Assembly: GCF_023109675.1 (NCBI RefSeq)
Contig: NZ_JALDUR010000004.1
Span: forward strand, 62,001 to 126,000
DNA: 64,000 nt
Source of the DNA: Streptococcus parasanguinis
GTDB taxonomy: Bacteria; Bacillota; Bacilli; Lactobacillales; Streptococcaceae
Direction: 5' to 3'
In this document: one piece after another, positions 28,561 through 37,300 of the stretch
How positions within the stretch are numbered: the stretch's first letter is position 1
How the letters are laid out: each line of letters opens with the position of its first letter
The notes under the pieces: model-generated
The model's input: only the letters and a program-made list of their open reading frames with translations
Told to the model about the DNA's origin: nothing
The model's database searches: none
Program-made: the position numbers and the translations under genes

Positions 28561-28587
28561 ATCAATTGTTCTTCAATACTAACGTTC

Positions 28588-29484
28588 TTAGGCTTGACCG
28601 ATAATACGAACTTCTGGTTCTAAACGGACGCCTGAGTGAGCTTCTACTGCCTCAATAACATGGGCGATCAGGTCTTCGTAGTCCTTAGCTGTTCCATTGT
28701 CGACATTGACCATAAAGCCAGCATGCTTTTCAGAAACTTCCACACCACCAATTCGATAGCCTTTCAGACCTGCTTCGCTGATCAATTGACCTGCAAAATG
28801 ACCGACAGGACGCTTAAAGACAGATCCACAAGAAGGGTATTCAAGGGGTTGTTTCAACTGACGAAGATGGGTCAACCGATCCATCTCCTGTTTGATTTGC
28901 TCGTGATTGCCTGGTGACAAAGCAAATTTGGCAGAGATGACGACAGCACCTGTCTCTTGAATCTTAGAATGACGGTAACCGAAAGCTAGTTCACTCGCTG
29001 ACAGAGTTTCGATCTCCCCGTCTTTGGTCAAGACCTTACAGGATACTAGGACATGAGCGATTTCTCCCCCATAGGCTCCCGCATTCATAAAGACAGCACC
29101 ACCGACACTGCCTGGAATGCCACTAGCAAACTCGAAGCCTTTCAAACTATGGTGCAATGCCACATGAGTGGTGTCGATGAGTTTAGCTCCTGCCTCTGCT
29201 TCGATCACATAACCATCCACACTGATATCTCGCAAGCGATCAAACATAATGACAAATCCCGGAATGCCCCCATCACGGACAATGATATTGGACGCATTGC
29301 CCAGGACCATCCATGGAATTTGCTCTTGGTTGGCAAATTGGACGATGCGTTTTAATTCGTATTGGTTGCGAGGGAAGGCTAAAAATTCAGCATTCCCACC
29401 GACCTTTGTATAGGTATAATGTTTTAATGGTTCTTGAAAACGGATATCAATCCCTTCAAGAATTTGATTCATTTTTTCATTCAT
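28588..29484 (-). CDS. murB: UDP-N-acetylenolpyruvoylglucosamine reductase
   Basis: Reduces UDP-GlcNAc-enolpyruvate to UDP-MurNAc with NADPH, an essential peptidoglycan step. 298 residues from the ATG at 29484 ([20 protein letters not shown]). FAD-binding PCMH domain: [60 protein letters not shown] carries the catalytic Ser of type IIb-like MurB and EPEVRIIG the catalytic Glu. Position upstream of potABCD is conserved in streptococci. Confidence 0.96.
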   Translation of the reverse strand: MNEKMNQILEGIDIRFQEPLKHYTYTKVGGNAEFLAFPRNQYELKRIVQFANQEQIPWMVLGNASNIIVRDGGIPGFVIMFDRLRDISVDGYVIEAEAGAKLIDTTHVALHHSLKGFEFASGIPGSVGGAVFMNAGAYGGEIAHVLVSCKVLTKDGEIETLSASELAFGYRHSKIQETGAVVISAKFALSPGNHEQIKQEMDRLTHLRQLKQPLEYPSCGSVFKRPVGHFAGQLISEAGLKGYRIGGVEVSEKHAGFMVNVDNGTAKDYEDLIAHVIEAVEAHSGVRLEPEVRIIGQA

Positions 29485-29552
29485 CTTTCTGTCTGTTCTC
29501 TCTCTATAAAAATACAAACTATTATACCAAATTTTTGACTATTTTTCGACCC

Positions 29553-29590
29553 TAAAAAACAAAAGAAGACCTATAATATTCAGGCCTTCC
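29553..29590 (-). terminator. Terminator of the membrane protein gene
   Basis: GAAGGCCT / AGGTCTTC (one G-T pair) with a 9-base loop, followed on the minus strand by TTTTGTTTTTT. Confidence 0.7.
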
Positions 29591-29602
29591 TTTTACCATT
29601 TA

Positions 29603-30541
29603 TTATGCAATTTTACGTGCGATAGCACGATTCTTTTGTCCATCCAGAGCTGATTTGACCGAAATCCAAGCACCACCAAGAGTAAAGACAGCTAGCAAGC
29701 CTAGATTCAAGTAAAATTTATCTGGGACGTCCCCTGAAAATGTCGCTTCATTGAGAAGCGTCCAGGACATATCAAATGGCAAATCCAGTTCACTCATAAG
29801 CGCCAAAGTATAATCTAATTGGTTGACCAAAAAGACGGTCAAGACCATCAAAATAGCTGAAACTACCACACCTTTTTTAGTCAATTTCTTACCAAGAATC
29901 TCATAACCTTTGATAGTACAATAACCGAGGGCAGCCCCTGCTAAAACAGATACATAGCCAAGACGCGCTACCAAGAGGGCAACTGCTCCACCGATGATTA
30001 CACCGATCACAGCCCCTACAATCCCTAAAAGGAAGTTTTCTTCCCGCGCTTCATAAGCCTCAACTGTATCTTGCACTTCGGCTTGGTAGGCTCTAAAGGT
30101 TTCATCGTCGATTAAAAAGATCGCATCTCCAATTTGATACAGACCGATTGGCCCTTCCTCACCAGTTTCCGCATTCACTTGCACAAATTGGTGGTTGAGC
30201 AAGAAATCAACAATATCTTGGATAGCTGTCCATAAGGTTTCGACAGCCTTCCCTTTGGTCATTCCACCTTTGACTACGATCGAGGTCAAGTAACCATCAG
30301 AAGAGATGGCATTAATGGCTTTTGATTGTTCTTTCAATTCATTCCAAAGAATTTCACTTTCTTCGATCAAGTCTCCTTCGGAACCTTGTTTCACACTGAG
30401 TGAAATGGTAAATACATTCTTGGTTTGAGCGCCTTCAATGACTAACAAGAAGCCTTCACGCTCCCCGTACATCACACGAGCTTCGCCATCAAATTGCAGA
30501 CCAAGATCGGTAGCAATACTATATAAATATTCTGGTTTCAT
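29603..30541 (-). CDS. Conserved membrane protein of unknown function
   Basis: 312 residues from the ATG at 30541 (MKPEYLYSIATDLGLQFDGE), with AGGGGG upstream; the open frame extends further but without an RBS. The N-terminal 190 residues are soluble (beta-rich, with two internal halves), followed by four hydrophobic segments (about 190-230, 240-260 and 285-300). No enzyme motif. It stands alone between the thrB and murB transcripts with its own terminator. A two-part layout of sensor-like cytosolic domain plus membrane part is all that can be said. Confidence 0.8.
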   Translation of the reverse strand: MKPEYLYSIATDLGLQFDGEARVMYGEREGFLLVIEGAQTKNVFTISLSVKQGSEGDLIEESEILWNELKEQSKAINAISSDGYLTSIVVKGGMTKGKAVETLWTAIQDIVDFLLNHQFVQVNAETGEEGPIGLYQIGDAIFLIDDETFRAYQAEVQDTVEAYEAREENFLLGIVGAVIGVIIGGAVALLVARLGYVSVLAGAALGYCTIKGYEILGKKLTKKGVVVSAILMVLTVFLVNQLDYTLALMSELDLPFDMSWTLLNEATFSGDVPDKFYLNLGLLAVFTLGGAWISVKSALDGQKNRAIARKIA

Positions 30542-30611
30542 GTTTCCCCCTAGATTTTCGGGAAAGCTTGAGCTTTTCCCCATACAATTCCCATTCTACC
30601 ATAGAAGAAGC

Positions 30612-30641
30612 AAAAAGGACATATACATTCGTATACATCCT
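30612..30641 (-). terminator. Terminator of hom-thrB
   Basis: GGATGTATAC / GTATATGTCC (two wobble pairs) with a 4-base loop, followed on the minus strand by TTTTTGC. Confidence 0.7.
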
Positions 30642-30666
30642 TCTTTCATTTGTGTTACATTGAGGT

Positions 30667-31533
30667 TTATTTCTCAACACGAACGCCAAATGTGTCGATT
30701 TTAAGTTGGAAAATCTGACCATCTAGCCCGAGTTCTTCGAGAGCTGCGACAAAGGCTGCTGTATGCTCTGGCGCTAAGAGGTTCATGATCGTTGGGCCTG
30801 CTCCTGACAGATAGGTAGCATAAGCCCCATGCGCATGTGCGACTTCTTTGACCTGAGGGAACTCTTTGACAAGAGATTGACGGTAGCGCTCGTGGAAATG
30901 ATCTGACTCGATGGAGCGACCAGCCGTCAGCAAATCTCCCTTGAGGAGAGCTGCGATAGCGACATTGGCTACGCTACTGGCTGCAACAGCTTCCTTATAA
31001 GACCATTCTTTCGGTAGGACATTCCGACTATCACTGGTCTTCAATTGGTAGCTCGGTACAAAGGCCACAAGGTCACAGCTTGGGAAGTCAGCCGTGACAT
31101 ATTGGACATCTTCACCGATGTAGCTCGCAATGACCATATTCCCAAAGATAGCTGGAGCTACATTATCCGGATGACCTTCGATCTCGGTCGCGATGCGTAA
31201 TTTCTCAGCGTCTGATAGCTGGAGGTTGGCTAATTGGTTGGCCAATTCAATCCCTGCGACAATGACCGAGCTAGAAGATCCAAGACCACGCGCCAAAGGC
31301 ACTTCACTAGTCATCTTGATCCGATGGGGTTGCATATCAGTTGAGATAGAAAGAGCTGTTGAGAGCAAGAGGTTTTTCTCATCTGTCGGAATCCCTGCTC
31401 CAAGATCATGCTCAATAAACCAAGCATCTGCTGGTTCAAGGACTTCAATGGTCAAATAGCGAGTCACGGCAATCCCAACAGAATCAAATCCTGGCCCTAC
31501 ATTGGCACTGGTTGCTGGAACAATAATTTTCAT
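30667..31533 (-). CDS. thrB: Homoserine kinase
   Basis: Phosphorylates homoserine on the way to threonine. GHMP kinase of 288 residues: [20 protein letters not shown] start, ATP-binding [16 protein letters not shown], and the C-terminal [12 protein letters not shown] motif. Two bases separate it from hom, so the two form an operon for the homoserine branch. Confidence 0.96.
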   Translation of the reverse strand: MKIIVPATSANVGPGFDSVGIAVTRYLTIEVLEPADAWFIEHDLGAGIPTDEKNLLLSTALSISTDMQPHRIKMTSEVPLARGLGSSSSVIVAGIELANQLANLQLSDAEKLRIATEIEGHPDNVAPAIFGNMVIASYIGEDVQYVTADFPSCDLVAFVPSYQLKTSDSRNVLPKEWSYKEAVAASSVANVAIAALLKGDLLTAGRSIESDHFHERYRQSLVKEFPQVKEVAHAHGAYATYLSGAGPTIMNLLAPEHTAAFVAALEELGLDGQIFQLKIDTFGVRVEK

Positions 31534-31535
31534 GC

Positions 31536-32822
31536 TTATTCTCCCAAGACTTTAAAGGTATTCAAGAGTTCGAAATTCGCCTCTGAATCCAATTTTTCAA
31601 CCAAGTTCTTGAATTGAGTTTGGTTAACTTGGTGAGTAATGATGACAACACTTGCATAGTGACCATCTGAGTCTTCTTGAAGGATTTGCTTGAAGGATGC
31701 TCCTTCTGCATTAAAGATTTCCGCAAGACGCAAGATTTGACCAGTCGCATCTGGTGCTTTGATTGAGAAGTAATAATTGTTCTTCACGTCTTCTGGCTTA
31801 GCCAATTGAAGAGGGCGACTGTATTCATTGAAGGCTTTACCGATCGTTCCTTCTTTTAGACGACGGACAATGCGGACGAGGTCGGCTACGACACTTGTCG
31901 CAGTTGGTTTTTGACCAGCACCTGGTCCGTAGTACATAGACTCACCAATACCGATGGATTCCACATAGACCGCATTCATGACATCATTCACTCCTGCGAG
32001 TGGATGTTGTTTTGGAAGGAAGGTTGGTGTCACTTCTGCTGCGATCCCTGACTCTGTTTCAACGATAGATCCGACCAGCTTAATGACATATCCAAGGCTT
32101 TGAGCAACCGATACATCTTGAGGAGTGATCTGGCTAATTCCTTTGTGACCTACTTGGTCAAATTGGATATTCATCCCAAAAGCGAACTGGCTCAAGATCA
32201 CCATCTTGTAAGCAGCATCGATTCCTTCAACGTCGTTGGTTGGATCACTTTCAGCGTAACCAAGACGTTGCGCTTCTGCTAAAGCATCCTCATAAGTCCA
32301 GCCTTCTTCGACCATTTTGGTCATCATGAAGTTAGAGGTTCCATTGACCACACCAAGAACCTTGGTCACCTTGTCTGAGGCCAAAGAATTCACCAAAGTT
32401 CGAAGGATTGGGATCCCACCAGCTACGGCAGCTTCATAATAAAGAGCCACTTGGTGTTTTTTAGCAATCTCTAGCAACTCGCTTCCATGAACGGCAAGAA
32501 GGTCTTTGTTAGCAGAAACCACATGTTTGCCTGCTTCCAGCGCACGGGTGATAAAGGTCTTAGCTGGCTCGATACGACCCATCAATTCGACCACGATGGC
32601 AATGTCCTTGTCTTCAATGATCTCATCGACATTGGTCACAAAGTTGTAGTCATGACCAGCAGCTTGTAATTTTTCCTTCTCAGCATCATCTCGAACCAAG
32701 ACCTTGGCGATCTCGATTTCATCTTGAGCTGCCTGGGTGATTTTTTCATGGTTTTCTTTTAATAAAAATGGTACGCCACTTGCAACAGTACCAAATCCTA
32801 GTAAGGCAATCTTAACAGACAT
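31536..32822 (-). CDS. hom: Homoserine dehydrogenase
   Basis: Reduces aspartate semialdehyde to homoserine, feeding threonine and methionine. 428 residues: NAD(P)-binding [15 protein letters not shown], catalytic domain with [14 protein letters not shown] and [11 protein letters not shown], and a C-terminal ACT domain (from about 345, [15 protein letters not shown]), the threonine-sensing part in relatives. First gene of hom-thrB; promoter at 32857-32885. Confidence 0.96.
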   Translation of the reverse strand: MSVKIALLGFGTVASGVPFLLKENHEKITQAAQDEIEIAKVLVRDDAEKEKLQAAGHDYNFVTNVDEIIEDKDIAIVVELMGRIEPAKTFITRALEAGKHVVSANKDLLAVHGSELLEIAKKHQVALYYEAAVAGGIPILRTLVNSLASDKVTKVLGVVNGTSNFMMTKMVEEGWTYEDALAEAQRLGYAESDPTNDVEGIDAAYKMVILSQFAFGMNIQFDQVGHKGISQITPQDVSVAQSLGYVIKLVGSIVETESGIAAEVTPTFLPKQHPLAGVNDVMNAVYVESIGIGESMYYGPGAGQKPTATSVVADLVRIVRRLKEGTIGKAFNEYSRPLQLAKPEDVKNNYYFSIKAPDATGQILRLAEIFNAEGASFKQILQEDSDGHYASVVIITHQVNQTQFKNLVEKLDSEANFELLNTFKVLGE

Positions 32823-32856
32823 CCTATTGACTCCTTGAATTTTCTATAGTAGCTCC

Positions 32857-32885
32857 ATTATAACAAAAACTTGAGCGTTTGACAG
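32857..32885 (-). promoter_or_regulatory. hom-thrB promoter
   Basis: On the minus strand CTGTCA (32885-32880), 17-base spacer, TATAAT (32862-32857), about 35 bases upstream of the hom ATG. The -35 is weak (4 of 6). Confidence 0.6.
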
Positions 32886-32997
32886 CCAATTGCCTTAAAA
32901 ATTCTGAATTTTCATGACAGGATCTGCCTGTAGCAAGTTCTGGAAAAGAACATAGAATTTGTGGTACAATAAAGAAAATAATGAAAACGGTGACACT

Positions 32998-33876
32998 ATG
33001 AGTAAACGAAGAGTACCTAAAAAAATCAAAGCACTACTTGGAATCAATGCCCTCCTACTGGTCTGTATCTTTATTTGTAGCTTTCTTCTGATCAAGCGGA
33101 TCACTCAGCCGAATGAGGGGAATACCAGTGGCACTGCCATGACGCGTTCTCTCGAAGAAGGTAGCTCCTCTATCGAGTGGACTCGGGTGAAAAAGCCGGT
33201 CAAACTGCCCATCCTCATGTACCACTCCGTGCACAATATGGCCGAGTCTGAAGCTGCCAATGCTAATTTGATCGTTGATCCAGAAACCTTTGAAAGCCAA
33301 CTAAAGGCCCTAAAAAAAGCGGGTTACTACACCCTGACACCTGGGGAAGCCTATCGCATCCTCGTCAAGAACGAAGTACCCAAAGGAAAGAAATTTGTCT
33401 GGCTGACCTTTGATGATGGCGTCGAAGATTTCTATACTATCGTCTATCCGCTTCTTAAGAAGTACAAGATGACCGCCACCAATAATATCATCACGGACTT
33501 TACCCAAAAGGAAAAAGAAAATGTCCTGACCTTTGACCAAATCAAAGAGATGAAAAGTGCTGGCTTGACCTTTGAAAGCCATACGGTCAATCATCCAGAC
33601 CTAGCCAATTCCAGTCTTGAGACCCAAAAGAATGAGCTAGTTGCTTCTAAACGCCTGCTAGATAAGGTGCTGGATCAAAATACCAGCGTTATCGTCTACC
33701 CATCCGGTCGCTACAGCCAGGTCACGATCGACCAAGCCAAGAAAGCTGACTACAAACTAGGCCTCACCACTAAAAATGGAATCGCCAGCTCCGCTGATGG
33801 CCTCTATTCCCTCAAACGAGTTCGGATCCTTCCAACCACTACAGGAGAGGATCTCCTAGCCATGATCCAAGAATAA
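32998..33876 (+). CDS. Membrane-anchored polysaccharide deacetylase
   Basis: 292 residues from the ATG at 32998 (MSKRRVPKKIKALLGINALL). One membrane anchor (about 12-33), a short linker, then a NodB-type carbohydrate esterase 4 domain: LPILMYHSVHN, FVWLTFDDGVEDFY (metal-binding Asp pair), FESHTVNHPDL (metal His residues) and VIVYPSGRYS. Such enzymes remove acetyl groups from peptidoglycan GlcNAc or MurNAc, or from other surface glycans. A pgdA-like role is possible, but this protein is shorter than PgdA (about 460). TACAAT lies upstream and a terminator follows. Confidence 0.88.
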   Translation: MSKRRVPKKIKALLGINALLLVCIFICSFLLIKRITQPNEGNTSGTAMTRSLEEGSSSIEWTRVKKPVKLPILMYHSVHNMAESEAANANLIVDPETFESQLKALKKAGYYTLTPGEAYRILVKNEVPKGKKFVWLTFDDGVEDFYTIVYPLLKKYKMTATNNIITDFTQKEKENVLTFDQIKEMKSAGLTFESHTVNHPDLANSSLETQKNELVASKRLLDKVLDQNTSVIVYPSGRYSQVTIDQAKKADYKLGLTTKNGIASSADGLYSLKRVRILPTTTGEDLLAMIQE

Positions 33877-33881
33877 AGAAA

Positions 33882-33922
33882 GACCCCTGTCTGAAATCAT
33901 TGTTTCAGACAGGGGTTCTTGT
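33882..33922 (+). terminator. Terminator of the deacetylase gene
   Basis: ACCCCTGTCTGAAA (33882-33895) and TTTCAGACAGGGGT (33903-33916) form a perfect 14-bp stem, followed by TCTTGTT. Confidence 0.9.
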
Positions 33923-34002
33923 TACTTCCTTATAAACAATTCCTTTTTAAACCGTCGGTTTATAAACTGTAATAGGATTCAAAATTTCCTAAAAGAGCTA
34001 CA

Positions 34003-34845
34003 TCATTGATTAGCTATCGTCTTTGACTTTCTTCTATAAATGATCAAAACAATTGCAAATGACAACAACTGCCACAGAAGAATTCTTACTATCTGCAAAC
34101 TATCCCCTTCAGAATTTGAAACCACATGAACTAGATTCGAAGCAAGATTGTTGAAAAAATGATCTCCTAACCCAAACCATAAGGAACCTGTCATTTTGTA
34201 GAGTAAGGACCATTTGATACTCATCATTCCCGCTAAGATAACATAGCCTATGCCCATGGCGATGAGGTTTACGAGTGACGACTCTCCTTGAAGATAATCT
34301 CTTAAGGGCATTACCAAGTGCCATATTCCAAATAGGAAGGCTATAAAGAATAGACTCTTGCGGTAAGAAAGCCCTTCAAGAATTTTTGTGAAAAGGCCAC
34401 GAAATATTCCTTCTTCCATCCAGACATTTATCAGGTTAAACAACACACTTGAGAGAATAAGTAAGATTCCTGCTTGAGATACTTTTTCGTTTGTTAAGGA
34501 AAAACCACTTGCGTAAAACGATAAGTGAACATTGCCATGAAGAAACAAGAGAACAATGCACTCAACTGTATATGCAAAGACGGAACACACTAAGCCAAAG
34601 AGTAGCCCCTTCCCTATACCACTCACGGTTCCGTCAGGACTGAAACCAATATCTTTCCATCTTAATTTACAAATTGAAAGGACTCCCCACAGTAGAAGAA
34701 TTCCAAAAAGTTTATGTAGAAAATTCTCAGATAAGAAGGTTTTATCCGTCCTAATATAGAAGTATTCAATTAGCCTTGCTACTGAGCAGATAACAAATAT
34801 AATTGAACAACTTAAAATAGGTTTCTTTATTAGTTGATTTAGCAT
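34003..34845 (-). CDS. CPBP-family intramembrane metalloprotease
   Basis: 280 residues with about eight hydrophobic segments. The CPBP (CAAX/Abi) motifs are present: EEGIFRGLF (paired Glu and Arg), FLFGIWHLVMPLRD (His) and LGDHFFNNL (His/Asn). Family members in Gram-positive bacteria cut membrane peptides, protect against self-made bacteriocins or process exported proteins. No bacteriocin gene is seen nearby, so the substrate is unknown. It is more AT-rich than the genes around it. Confidence 0.9.
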   Translation of the reverse strand: MLNQLIKKPILSCSIIFVICSVARLIEYFYIRTDKTFLSENFLHKLFGILLLWGVLSICKLRWKDIGFSPDGTVSGIGKGLLFGLVCSVFAYTVECIVLLFLHGNVHLSFYASGFSLTNEKVSQAGILLILSSVLFNLINVWMEEGIFRGLFTKILEGLSYRKSLFFIAFLFGIWHLVMPLRDYLQGESSLVNLIAMGIGYVILAGMMSIKWSLLYKMTGSLWFGLGDHFFNNLASNLVHVVSNSEGDSLQIVRILLWQLLSFAIVLIIYRRKSKTIANQ

Positions 34846-34894
34846 ATCTTTCTTTCAAATAAGTCTTTTATAAAAGTTAATTTCAATATTTCAC

Positions 34895-35467
34895 TCAGTC
34901 CAATTCCTTCTCTAGTTCTTTTAGAAAGGTGATTAAAAATTGATGGCGACTTTCTGCCATTTGTTTGGCAGTCTCCGTGTTCATTTCATCTTTTAAGAGG
35001 AGCAACTTGTCGTGGAAATGTTGGACGGTATCAGTAAGGGGTCTCCCTTTGTGGCCACCATAGGAAAAAGTTCGCGCAATTCCTACAGCTCCTATCGCAT
35101 CGAGCCGGTCTGCATCCTGGACAATCTTGCCTTCTAAGGTTTCTGGATGTTTACCGCGATTTTTGCTGAAAGAAACAGCATTGATTACCCGACAAATCTG
35201 CTCGATTTGGTTTTTAGGAGTACCGATCTCTTCTAGAAACTTACGAGCATTCGCATGATTCTCTGTTTGAAACAATTTATCATCATCAGCATCGTGAAGA
35301 AGAGCTGACAAGCCCACTATCTCCAGATCACATGGCCCTTCTGCTTGTGCGATTCTCATAGCATTAGTATAGACGCGGAGGGTATGCTCTACATCATGGC
35401 CATCCGCTCGATCAGCAAATAAGGTTTTCACATACTGCTTAGCAGCAAGAATTCGTTCTTTCATCAT
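34895..35467 (-). CDS. HD-domain metal-dependent phosphohydrolase
   Basis: 190 residues. The HD motif set is complete: HDVEHTLRV (first His-Asp), LLHDADDDK (HD pair) and VQDADRLDAIGA (distal Asp). YedJ-like proteins of this size hydrolyse nucleotides or other phosphate esters; the substrate cannot be read. Starts MMKERILAAKQYVKTLFADR; the second Met has about equal claim as start. Confidence 0.88.
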   Translation of the reverse strand: MMKERILAAKQYVKTLFADRADGHDVEHTLRVYTNAMRIAQAEGPCDLEIVGLSALLHDADDDKLFQTENHANARKFLEEIGTPKNQIEQICRVINAVSFSKNRGKHPETLEGKIVQDADRLDAIGAVGIARTFSYGGHKGRPLTDTVQHFHDKLLLLKDEMNTETAKQMAESRHQFLITFLKELEKELD

Positions 35468-35538
35468 CGTTCTTGTCCTTTGAATAATCTATGTATAGTT
35501 CTATCTATTCATTTGGGCTAGTTATGGAGAGGGGCAGT

Positions 35539-35565
35539 TTACTTTAAAACCACCTATCGGTGGTT
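35539..35565 (-). terminator. Terminator of the TetR gene
   Basis: AACCACC / GGTGGTT with a 4-base loop, followed on the minus strand by TTTTAAAG. Confidence 0.7.
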
Positions 35566-35566
35566 C

Positions 35567-36136
35567 TTACTTCTTCTTTTGTGGGAAGAGGGGCAGGCCA
35601 AGGGTCGCGATCTTCTCAGCGGGTATCTTCATGCCATCCTTGATCCATTTGGAGATCACAGAGACAATGGCGGAGCTCCAGAAAGAATTGAGGTAGCTGC
35701 CAGCACCATTTGAGGAGTTGCCATTTCTTTTTTCTAGAAAATCATAGACTGCCTTGGTCAAGAGCCGCTCAAAATTGTAATCAATGGCCAGGCTGATGAT
35801 CTTAGCTTCTTTCTTGACTTCCTTGAAGAGGTAGACCCAGACTTGGTAGAGATCTGTCTTAAGGTTATAGCCATCTAAAGACTTGGTAATCTTTGCGATA
35901 CTAGATTGAAAGATGGATTCTAGAATCTCTTCTTTGGAGTCATAATTCCGGTAAAAAGCTGCGCGAGAGACACCGGCACGTTGAACTAGCTCAGAGATGG
36001 TAATCTTTTTCAGATCTTTTTTCTCCAATAATTGCAGGAGAGAGATTTCGATGGATTCTCGTGTAATCGCATTGTTTTCTTGGTTAAATCGTTTGAGATT
36101 TTCCAAGGATTTCTCGGATATTTTTCTTTCTGCCAT
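35567..36136 (-). CDS. TetR-family transcriptional regulator
   Basis: 189 residues. N-terminal helix-turn-helix (about 20-65) with KKITISELVQRAGVSRAAFY and RNYDSKEEILESIF, followed by a helical C-terminal domain that should bind a ligand or dimer partner. It is divergent from degV, with interlocking promoters (36199-36231), so it probably controls itself and degV. Ligand unknown; a fatty-acid link is suggested only by DegV's lipid binding. Confidence 0.88.
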   Translation of the reverse strand: MAERKISEKSLENLKRFNQENNAITRESIEISLLQLLEKKDLKKITISELVQRAGVSRAAFYRNYDSKEEILESIFQSSIAKITKSLDGYNLKTDLYQVWVYLFKEVKKEAKIISLAIDYNFERLLTKAVYDFLEKRNGNSSNGAGSYLNSFWSSAIVSVISKWIKDGMKIPAEKIATLGLPLFPQKKK

Positions 36137-36175
36137 AACATTTACTTTCTATCTGTCTCACCTGATGATATCTGC

Positions 36176-36231
36176 TTGGATAGCATTGTACTTCATGATA
36201 TAATTGTAAAAGAAGACATACTACTTGTCAA
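36176..36231. promoter_or_regulatory. Overlapping divergent promoters of the TetR gene and degV
   Basis: Minus strand: TTGACA (36231-36226), 17 bases, TACAAT (36208-36203) towards the TetR gene. Plus strand: TTGGAT (36176-36181), 17 bases, TATAAT (36199-36204) towards degV. The two -10 boxes share bases 36203-36204. The palindrome AATGTACATT (36230-36239) beside the -35 of the TetR promoter is a candidate operator. Confidence 0.65.
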
Positions 36232-36265
36232 TGTACATTTTTATATAACCATGAGGTAAAAATTA

Positions 36266-37108
36266 ATGAAATGGAAAATTATTGCGGATTCCGGCTGTGA
36301 CTACCGCTCTTTGGACAATCTGGCACCAGATACGGAGTTTGTCAGTGTCCCACTGACCATCCAAGTGGGTGATACCATCTATACAGATGATGCCCAACTC
36401 AATATCGATCAGATGATGGAAGAGATGTATGCGACTGCGACTGCTTCTAAGTCTGCCTGTCCAAGTCCAGATGACTACATGAAGTCTTTTGAAGGGGCTG
36501 AAAATATTGTCGTTGTCACCATTACAGGAACCCTTTCAGGTAGCTACAATAGTGCTGAGGTAGCTAAGAAGATTTATCTGGAAGAGCATCCGAATACCAA
36601 TATCCACGTCATTAATAGCTTATCAGCTGGGGGCGAGGTGGACCTGATCGTTCGCAAGCTCAATCAGTTGGTCGCTGAAGGCCTCGATTTTGATCAAGTG
36701 GTCGATGTGATCACCACCTATCAGTCTAAGACGAAGTTGCTCTTTGTTTTGGCCAAGGTTGATAATCTGGTCAAAAATGGGCGTCTCAGCAAATTGCTCG
36801 GAACTGTTGTCGGGCTTCTCAATATCCGTATGGTCGGGGAAGCTAGTAAGACGGGTACCCTCGAGTTGCTTCAAAAAGCACGGGGCCAAAAGAAAGCGAT
36901 CAAGGCAGCTTTTAATGAATTAATCAAGGCAGGCTATAAGGGCGGACATATCACCATCGCCCACCGCAACAATGAAAAATTTATCGAGCAATTCTCTGCA
37001 TTGGTCCGTGAAAAATTTGCCCGTGCAAACATCGAAGTCCTCCCTACTTCCGGACTATGTAGTTTCTATGCCGAAGAAGGCGGGCTCCTCATGGGGTATG
37101 AAATTTAA
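36266..37108 (+). CDS. DegV-family fatty-acid-binding protein
   Basis: 280 residues of the DegV/EDD fold. WKIIADSGCDYRSL at the start, SACPSPDDYMKSFE and VVTITGTLSGSYNSAEVA line the lipid pocket, and GRLSKLLGTVVGLLNIR is a second family signature. FakB-type members hand exogenous fatty acids to the kinase FakA; streptococci have several paralogues with different chain preferences. The partner kinase is not in this window. Divergent from a TetR regulator. Confidence 0.9.
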   Translation: MKWKIIADSGCDYRSLDNLAPDTEFVSVPLTIQVGDTIYTDDAQLNIDQMMEEMYATATASKSACPSPDDYMKSFEGAENIVVVTITGTLSGSYNSAEVAKKIYLEEHPNTNIHVINSLSAGGEVDLIVRKLNQLVAEGLDFDQVVDVITTYQSKTKLLFVLAKVDNLVKNGRLSKLLGTVVGLLNIRMVGEASKTGTLELLQKARGQKKAIKAAFNELIKAGYKGGHITIAHRNNEKFIEQFSALVREKFARANIEVLPTSGLCSFYAEEGGLLMGYEI

Positions 37109-37120
37109 GTTAGCACTAAA

Positions 37121-37297
37121 AAGAGGCTGGGACAAAAGTCCTAGCCTCTTCTTGTTTTTAGATTGTTGAGCAAGACGCAGTGGTTGAGTGGGCTCTACTA
37201 CGCTGATTTCATCAACTTTACAGCCCTACTCAACTGTGCGGTGGTGGGACGACGAAATCGAATTCTAACGAATGACCGATTTCTGTCCCACTCTCTC
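37121..37297. repeat. Intergenic streptococcal repeat, copy R3 (type A)
   Basis: About 177 bases between the convergent degV and ABC permease genes. Opens aagaggctgggacaaaagtc with a hairpin to cctagcctctt and ends ctgtcccactctctc. Nearly identical to 8884-9062: differences are single substitutions and short indels. The opening hairpin followed by TTCTTGTTTTT could end degV transcription. Confidence 0.85.
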
Positions 37298-37300
37298 TTT

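Noticed and set aside
34003-35467. CPBP protease plus HD protein as a bacteriocin-immunity or phage-defence locus
   Set aside because: No bacteriocin precursor with a double-Gly leader, no transporter with a peptidase domain and no toxin gene is seen nearby; both families are common in ordinary chromosomes.
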